In this document: piece by piece, positions 1 to 4,038 of the stretch
Layout: the number at the start of each line of letters is the position of its first letter
Position numbering within the stretch: position 1 is the stretch's first letter
Origin: Solirubrobacterales bacterium
GTDB taxonomy: Bacteria; Actinomycetota; Thermoleophilia; Solirubrobacterales; Solirubrobacteraceae
Assembly: GCA_013695395.1 (NCBI GenBank)
Contig: JACDAP010000345.1
Coordinates: 1 to 6,107, forward strand
Direction: 5' to 3'
Length of the DNA stretch: 6,107 bases
Made by a program: the position numbers and the translations under genes
Notes under the pieces: model-generated
The model's database searches: none
The model's input: the letters and a program-made list of their open reading frames with translations, nothing else
What the model was told of the DNA's origin: nothing

Positions 1-1
1 C

Positions 2-790
2 AGCTCGGACGCCAACCGCGAGGCGATCGCGTCGGTCCCGGGCGACGGAACGCCGTTGGCCCAGGCTCCGCCCGCCGTGGCCGCCCCGGCCGCGCCCGTC
101 ATCCCGGCGCCGGTGCCCGAGACCCCCCCGACCGTCGAGACCCCGGCGCCGAAGCTGCCGACGGCCCCGAAGACGACCGCGCAGGTGCCGACCCCGGCGC
201 CCACGCCGTCGCCGATCATCACGCCGACGCAGACGCCGACCACGCCGAGCAGCACCCGGAACTCGACGCCCGAGCCCAAGGCCGAACCGGCCAAGCGCGG
301 GCAGGGGACGAGCGCGAGCGGCGGCGGCAGCGACGAGTCCGACGCGAAGCTCGAGGCGATCGCGCTCGGTGCCGAGAGCGTCTCCGTCTACGACCCGTAC
401 AAGCGCGCCGTGGGCCCCGGCGACACCGCCGACGCCTACGACAGCGACAGCGGCACCAGCTTCGCGCTCACCGCCAAGGACGACGGCGCCGAGCTCCAGG
501 TGGGGCTCACGGTCGACCTCGAGAGCCGCAAGAAGGTCCGCGGCGTCGAGCTGACCGTCGGGACCAAGGGTGGCCGTCTCGAGGCCTACGCCACCGACAG
601 CGGGACGCTTCCGCCCGACATCCTCGACACCCGCTGGGACCATCCGGCCTCGCGCCCGGACCTCTCGGGCACCGAGCGGATCCTCTTCCCCAAGGGCGGG
701 GCGAACTACCGCTACGTCACCTTCTGGTTCACCGTCCCGCCGAACAGTGGCCGGACGATCCAGGTCAAGGAGCTCAAGGTTCTCGGATAG
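2..790 (+). CDS. C-terminal part of a proline-linker, discoidin-like domain protein (5' end outside window)
   Basis: The reading frame is open to the left edge, so this is the 3' end of a larger gene; the TTG at 56 is only an internal codon. Two regions are visible. The first is a low-complexity linker (about 65-300) in which roughly a third of residues are Pro, mixed with Thr, Ala and Ser, followed by a Gly/Ser stretch. The second is a compact domain (about 368-787) with alternating hydrophobic beta-strand patterns, an early VYDP motif, a central strand pair around VGLTVDL and VRGVELTVGT, and a late RYVTFWFTV strand. This matches the discoidin-like (galactose-binding-type) beta-sandwich found at the C-terminus of some actinobacterial Ser/Thr kinases and MviN-type proteins, placed outside the membrane after a Pro-rich spacer. 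The Trp usual after the Asp/Ser turn appears replaced by Phe (GTSFAL). Kinase and membrane segments, if present, lie upstream, so the identity of the whole protein is inference; a secreted or anchored wall protein is an alternative. Confidence 0.75.
   Translation, partial: SSDANREAIASVPGDGTPLAQAPPAVAAPAAPVIPAPVPETPPTVETPAPKLPTAPKTTAQVPTPAPTPSPIITPTQTPTTPSSTRNSTPEPKAEPAKRGQGTSASGGGSDESDAKLEAIALGAESVSVYDPYKRAVGPGDTADAYDSDSGTSFALTAKDDGAELQVGLTVDLESRKKVRGVELTVGTKGGRLEAYATDSGTLPPDILDTRWDHPASRPDLSGTERILFPKGGANYRYVTFWFTVPPNSGRTIQVKELKVLG
65..300 (+). repeat. Proline/threonine-rich low-complexity linker within the first CDS
   Basis: The encoded segment is built from short irregular units such as TPxPTP and PAPVP, with about 24 Pro in 77 residues, giving a CCG/ACG-rich DNA stretch. 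It is a protein spacer, typical of extended extracytoplasmic stalks, and not a DNA repeat array with a fixed period. Confidence 0.7.
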
Positions 791-801
791 GCGGTGGTGG
801 C

Positions 802-807
802 TAGGGT
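802..807 (+). promoter_or_regulatory. Possible -10 element (TAGGGT) for the cyclophilin gene
   Basis: TAGGGT fits the TAnnnT pattern of housekeeping actinobacterial -10 boxes and ends 34 bases before the ATG. No convincing -35 hexamer is seen 16-19 bases upstream, where only weak TTCTCG-like sequence at the end of the preceding gene is present. The cyclophilin could instead be read through from upstream. Confidence 0.25.
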
Positions 808-827
808 CGGGGCTCCGCTCCTCTCCC

Positions 828-834
828 GAAAGGA
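828..834 (+). promoter_or_regulatory. Ribosome binding site GAAAGGA deciding the cyclophilin start
   Basis: GAAAGGA lies seven bases before the ATG at 842, an ideal Shine-Dalgarno position. It favours this start over the in-frame GTG at 794, which would add a tail of 16 residues lying over the SD, and over the ATG at 857. Confidence 0.75.
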
Positions 835-841
835 CCCCTCT

Positions 842-1300
842 ATGTCCACGGCCACCATGAAGACCACGCAGGGCGACATCACGATCGAGCTCTTCGACGC
901 CGACGCGCCCAAGACGGTCGAGAACTTCAAGAAGCTCGCGGCCGACGGCTTCTACGACGGCCTCACGTTCCACCGGATCATCAAGGATTTCATGATCCAG
1001 GGCGGCTGCCCGCTCGGCACCGGCACCGGCGGTCCGGGCTACGCCTTCGAGGACGAGTTCAACCAGCACAAGGTCGCCCGCGGCGCGCTCGCGATGGCCA
1101 ACTCCGGTCCCAACACGAACGGCTCGCAGTTCTTCATCGTCACCACCGGCGCCGCGCCGTGGCTCGACGGCAAGCACACGGTCTTCGGCGAGGTCACCGG
1201 CGGCCTGGGCGTGGTCGACGTCATCGAGCGCCTTCCGACCGATCGCCAGGACCGTCCGAAAGACGACGCGAAGATCACGGAGCTCACGGTCACCGACTGA
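842..1300 (+). CDS. Cyclophilin-type peptidyl-prolyl cis-trans isomerase
   Basis: A 152-residue, single-domain cyclophilin that catalyses cis-trans isomerisation of Xaa-Pro bonds to assist protein folding. The catalytic signature is intact: [13 protein letters not shown] carries the active-site Arg45, Phe50, Met51 and Gln53. NTNGSQFFI supplies Gln96 and Phe98, and [10 protein letters not shown] supplies Trp107, Leu108 and His112, equivalent to the CypA residues Trp121, Leu122 and His126. The [15 protein letters not shown] stretch is characteristic of short bacterial and archaeal cyclophilins. There is no signal peptide or transmembrane segment from the chosen ATG, so the enzyme is predicted to be cytoplasmic. 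The start is set by GAAAGGA seven bases upstream. It follows the preceding gene by 51 bases on the same strand and could be co-transcribed with it, although a weak -10-like box lies in the gap. Function is secure from motifs; client proteins are unknown. Confidence 0.95.
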   Translation: MSTATMKTTQGDITIELFDADAPKTVENFKKLAADGFYDGLTFHRIIKDFMIQGGCPLGTGTGGPGYAFEDEFNQHKVARGALAMANSGPNTNGSQFFIVTTGAAPWLDGKHTVFGEVTGGLGVVDVIERLPTDRQDRPKDDAKITELTVTD

Positions 1301-1335
1301 GTCCCGGCACAACCGGGCCTCTCGCTCCTCTGAGG

Positions 1336-1341
1336 TACGCT
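1336..1341 (+). promoter_or_regulatory. Possible -10 element (TACGCT) for the aldehyde dehydrogenase gene
   Basis: TACGCT fits TAnnnT and ends 37 bases before the ATG. The -35 region (about 1313-1318, CCGGGC) is a poor match, so recognition would need another sigma factor or an activator. Support is positional only. Confidence 0.25.
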
Positions 1342-1353
1342 GACAGTTCGTCA
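1341..1353 (+). promoter_or_regulatory. Small palindrome TGAC-N5-GTCA, candidate operator
   Basis: TGAC (1341-1344) and GTCA (1350-1353) form a perfect inverted repeat around AGTTC, just downstream of the possible -10 box and 25 bases before the aldehyde dehydrogenase ATG. Its position over the likely transcription start would suit a repressor site. The half-sites are only four bases, so chance is a real alternative. Confidence 0.2.
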
Positions 1354-1378
1354 AACGTCTTCGAGCGAGAGGTCCGGG

Positions 1379-2917
1379 ATGGCAGTCACAGAGCAGACGA
1401 CGGAGAGCAGCGCCCATGAGTCCGAGCAGATCGCGGTCGAGAACCCCGCGACCGGCGAGGTCATCGCCCACGTCCCGGTGCTCGGCGGCGATGAGATCGC
1501 CGCGATGGCGGCCCGCGGCCGCGCGGTGCAGCCCGCCTGGAACGCGCTCGGGTTCGAAGGTCGCGCCCGCGTGCTCAAGCGGATGCAGAAGTGGATGACC
1601 GACAACGCCGAGCGCGTCATCCGCGTGGTCATGTCCGAGACGGGCAAGGCCTACGAGGACGCCCAGCTCGCCGACTGGTCCTACGGCGTCGCGGCGTTCG
1701 GCTTCTGGGCGAAGAACGCCGAGCCGTATCTGGCCGACGAGAAGGTCTCCACCGCCTCGCCGTTCGTGAAGGGCAAGAAGCTCGTGCTCCGCTACGAGCC
1801 GCTCGGCCTGATCGGGGTCATCGGCCCGTGGAACTACCCGGTCACGAACTCCTTCGGTGACTGCATCCCCGCGCTGGCCGCGGGCAACAGCGTGATCCTC
1901 AAGCCCTCCGAGATCACCCCGCTCACCTCCCAGGTGCTGCTCGAGGGGCTGCTCGAGTGCGGTATGCCCGAGGGCGTCTTGCAGGTGGCCACCGGCTACG
2001 GCGAGACGGGCGCGGCGCTCGTCGAGCAGGTCGACATGATCATGTTCACCGGCTCGACCGCGACCGGCAAGAAGATCATGGCCAAGGCGGCCGAGACGCT
2101 CACCCCGGTCTCGCTGGAGCTCGGCGGCAAGGACCCGATGATCGTCCTGGCCGACGCCGACGTGGACCGCGCCGCCAATCTCGCGGTGATGTACGGCATG
2201 TTCAACGGCGGGCAGACCTGCATCTCGGTCGAGCGCGTCTACGTCGAGGAGCCGATCTACGACGAGTTCGTCGCCAAGGTCACCGAGAAGGCGCGCTCGC
2301 TGCGCCAGGGGCTCCCGGGCGACGCGGGCACGATCGACGTCGGCTCGATGACGTTTCCGCCGCAGGTCGACATCGTCGAGCGGCACGTCGAGGACGCGAA
2401 GGCCAAGGGCGCGCGCGTCCTGGTCGGCGGGCACCGCGGCGGCGCTGACAGGCCGGGCAACTGGTTCGAGCCGACCGTCCTGGTCGACGTCGACCACACG
2501 ATGGAGTGCATGACCGAGGAGACCTTCGGACCGACGCTGCCGATCATGAAGGTGGCCGACGCCGAGGAGGCCATCCGCCTGGCCAACGACTCCCCGTACG
2601 GCCTGGCGGCCTCCGTCTTCTCCAAGGACGTCGCCAAGGGCGAGGCGGTCGCGCGGCGCATCCAGGCCGGCGCGGTGTGCGTCAACGACGCGCTCATCAA
2701 CTACCTGGCGCTCGAGCTCCCGATGGGCGGCGCGAAGGCCAGCGGCATGGGCACCCGGCACGGCAAGGGCGGCATCCGGAAGTTCTGCCAGCACCAGTCG
2801 ATCCTCGTCACCCGGTTCGCCCTCAAGGACGAGCCGCAGATGTACCCCTACAAGCCCAAGATCACCAAGGGCCTGCAGAAGGCGATCAAGTTCATGTACG
2901 GGAGAGGCAAGCGGTAG
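1379..2917 (+). CDS. NAD(P)-dependent aldehyde dehydrogenase family protein
   Basis: A full-length 512-residue ALDH-superfamily enzyme that oxidises an aldehyde to a carboxylate with NAD(P)+, predicted cytoplasmic. Visible residues are the oxyanion-hole Asn152 in GPWNYP, cofactor-binding Lys175 and Glu178 in LKPSE, the Rossmann turn FTGSTATG (223-230), general base Glu247 in LELGGKD, nucleophile Cys281 in GGQTCISVERVYV, and ETFGP (381-385). A Glu in the LKPSE position is usually linked with NAD+ preference, which is inference here. The C-terminal PMGGAKASGMGTRHG block and a basic tail ending in GRGKR recall the GabD2-like (succinate-semialdehyde) and broad alkanal dehydrogenases, but the substrate cannot be assigned from sequence. 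The ATG is preceded at six bases by GAGAGG (1367-1372). The gene is 78 bases after the cyclophilin and appears to be its own unit. It ends three bases from the converging receiver gene. Confidence 0.95.
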   Translation: MAVTEQTTESSAHESEQIAVENPATGEVIAHVPVLGGDEIAAMAARGRAVQPAWNALGFEGRARVLKRMQKWMTDNAERVIRVVMSETGKAYEDAQLADWSYGVAAFGFWAKNAEPYLADEKVSTASPFVKGKKLVLRYEPLGLIGVIGPWNYPVTNSFGDCIPALAAGNSVILKPSEITPLTSQVLLEGLLECGMPEGVLQVATGYGETGAALVEQVDMIMFTGSTATGKKIMAKAAETLTPVSLELGGKDPMIVLADADVDRAANLAVMYGMFNGGQTCISVERVYVEEPIYDEFVAKVTEKARSLRQGLPGDAGTIDVGSMTFPPQVDIVERHVEDAKAKGARVLVGGHRGGADRPGNWFEPTVLVDVDHTMECMTEETFGPTLPIMKVADAEEAIRLANDSPYGLAASVFSKDVAKGEAVARRIQAGAVCVNDALINYLALELPMGGAKASGMGTRHGKGGIRKFCQHQSILVTRFALKDEPQMYPYKPKITKGLQKAIKFMYGRGKR

Positions 2918-2933
2918 GCCTCAGCGGCCACCG
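2912..2933. terminator. Hairpin spanning the two convergent stop codons, candidate bidirectional terminator
   Basis: CGGT (2912-2915) and GGCC (2917-2920) pair with GGCC (2926-2929) and ACCG (2930-2933). This gives an eight-base-pair GC-rich stem with one bulged A (2916) and a five-base loop (TCAGC). The TAG of the aldehyde dehydrogenase lies in the left arm and the stop of the receiver gene starts in the loop. No T-run follows on either strand, so it is not a canonical intrinsic terminator. Its symmetry and position between convergent genes suggest bidirectional termination or 3'-end protection. Confidence 0.45.
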
Positions 2934-3292
2934 AGCTGGTCGACCAGGCGCAGGAGCTCGAGCGGCGAGAACGGCTTGGTGAGGAAGAGGTCGGCGCCCG
3001 CCGCACGGGCGTCGGCTTCCGCGTCGGGCCCGGCGGCGGTCAGCATCACGATCGTCGCCCCGCTCGCCTGGGGGAGCTCGCGCAGCTTCCGGCAGGCGAC
3101 GATCCCGTCCAGGCGTGGCATGTTCACGTCGAGGAACACGATCGCGGGCGCGACCGCCTCGGCGAGTTCGACCGCCTCCTGCCCGTCGCAGGCCTCCCGC
3201 AGCTCGAAGCCCGCGACGTCCTCGAGGGTCGTTGCGATCAGCTTGCGGATGAACGGATCGTCGTCGACGATCAGGACGATCCTGGCGCTCAC
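2921..3292 (-). CDS. Stand-alone response-regulator receiver protein
   Basis: A 123-residue protein that is a receiver (CheY-like) domain from end to end, with no output domain. The acidic pocket Asp10/Asp11 (IVDDDP), phospho-acceptor Asp55 (FLDVNMP), Thr85 (VMLTAA) and Lys106 (TKPFSP) are all present with CheY-like spacing, so it should accept phosphate. The GTG start overlaps the stop of the HD-GYP gene as GTGA and is preceded at five bases by GAGGAG. Translation is therefore probably coupled to the phosphodiesterase. The likely phosphodonor is the hybrid kinase at the head of the operon, and the likely target is the HD-GYP protein, by analogy with REC-HD-GYP fusions such as RpfG. Both links are inference from gene order. 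It could also act as a phosphate sink or chemotaxis-like adaptor. It converges on the aldehyde dehydrogenase gene with a three-base gap. Confidence 0.93.
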   Translation of the reverse strand: MSARIVLIVDDDPFIRKLIATTLEDVAGFELREACDGQEAVELAEAVAPAIVFLDVNMPRLDGIVACRKLRELPQASGATIVMLTAAGPDAEADARAAGADLFLTKPFSPLELLRLVDQLGGR

Positions 3293-4026
3293 GTGTGCTC
3301 CTCGCGCACGGCGTCCAGGGCGTCGTCGTCCAGGCGCCCTAACGCCTCCGCCACCGCGGGGTCAAACTGCGTGCCGGCGTGCGCAGCGATGATCTCGCGG
3401 GCGACGGCGAGGGACCTCCCGGGCCGGTAGGGGCGGTCCGTGGTCAGGGCGTCGAGCGTGTCGGCGACCGCGAAGATCCGCGCGGCGAGGGGGATCTCCT
3501 CTCCGGCCAACCGATCCGGGTAGCCGTCCCCGTCCCAGCGCTCGTGATGGTGGCGGACGACCGCCTTGGCCTCGGCCAGCCAGTCGACGTCGCGTAGGAT
3601 CTCCCAGCCGACGAGCGCGTGCCGCTCCATCAGGGAGCGCTCGGCCTCGTTGAGCGGCTCGGGCTTGAAGAGGATCGCGTCGGGAACGGCAACCTTGCCG
3701 ATGTCGTGGAGCAGGAAGCCGAACTCGGCCTGCGGGTCGTCGGCCATCGTCGTGCCGTGCGCGCGGGCGATCATCAGCGCGTAGCTGGCGACGCGCTCGG
3801 CGTGGCGGCCGGTGTAGGCGTCGCGCGCCTCGACCGCGTTGGCCAGGGCTCGGACGGTCGCCACGTAGGAGTCGCGGAGCTGCTGTGCGCGCTCGCGCTC
3901 CTGCTTGAAGGTCTCCCGCAGGTCGGCGGCGTAGCGCTGGAGCTGGCGCTCCTGCTCGGCGACCTCCGCCTCGCGGCGGCGCAGCTCGGTACGGAGCTGC
4001 TCGAGCTCTGTGGTCGGATCCCCCAT
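3289..4026 (-). CDS. HD-GYP domain protein, probable cyclic-di-GMP phosphodiesterase
   Basis: 245 residues. Residues about 5-65 are charged and heptad-like (many Glu, Arg, Gln, Leu), a probable coiled coil for dimerisation or docking. Residues about 66-230 form a complete HD-GYP domain: His75 (GRHAERV), His107-Asp108 (HDIGK), His136 (ERHALVG), His160-His161-Glu162 followed by RWDGDGYP with the GYP at 168-170, Asp189 (VADTLDAL), DRPYRPG (197-203) and AGTQFDP (217-223). All metal-binding positions expected of an active HD-GYP are present, and family members hydrolyse cyclic-di-GMP to pGpG or GMP. No receiver, PAS or membrane segment is fused to it, so regulation presumably comes through partners: the receiver encoded immediately downstream and the kinase upstream. 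The ATG is 12 bases after the kinase stop and in the same frame. A purine-rich GGGGTAGG overlapping that stop may serve as a spaced ribosome site. Activity on other cyclic dinucleotides cannot be excluded. Confidence 0.93.
   Translation of the reverse strand: MGDPTTELEQLRTELRRREAEVAEQERQLQRYAADLRETFKQERERAQQLRDSYVATVRALANAVEARDAYTGRHAERVASYALMIARAHGTTMADDPQAEFGFLLHDIGKVAVPDAILFKPEPLNEAERSLMERHALVGWEILRDVDWLAEAKAVVRHHHERWDGDGYPDRLAGEEIPLAARIFAVADTLDALTTDRPYRPGRSLAVAREIIAAHAGTQFDPAVAEALGRLDDDALDAVREEHT
3298..3303 (-). promoter_or_regulatory. Ribosome binding site GAGGAG for the receiver gene, inside the HD-GYP coding end
   Basis: On the minus strand GAGGAG lies five bases before the GTG at 3292, within the last codons of the HD-GYP gene. 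It supports the non-ATG start and the four-base overlap between the two genes. Confidence 0.7.
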
Positions 4027-4038
4027 CCGCGTCCGAGC

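Noticed and set aside
56..790. TTG at 56 as a true start of the first gene
   Set aside because: The frame is open to base 2, there is no ribosome site before 56, and the start would sit directly at a Pro-rich spacer.
804..837. GGGTC/GACCC pairing that would cover the cyclophilin ribosome site
   Set aside because: Five-base stem with a 24-base loop in very GC-rich sequence; expected by chance and not convincing as a regulatory switch.
794..841. GTG at 794 as the cyclophilin start
   Set aside because: The GAAAGGA ribosome site lies inside that extension and is ideally spaced to the ATG at 842; the added residues are not part of the cyclophilin fold.
1303..1317. CCCGG-CACAA-CCGGG hairpin after the cyclophilin stop as a terminator
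   Set aside because: Only five base pairs and no T-run; too weak to call, though it could contribute to 3'-end structure.
2257..2700. 147-residue minus-strand open frame opposite the aldehyde dehydrogenase
   Set aside because: Ser/Arg/Thr-rich shadow of a gene with complete catalytic motifs; no ribosome site or domain of its own.
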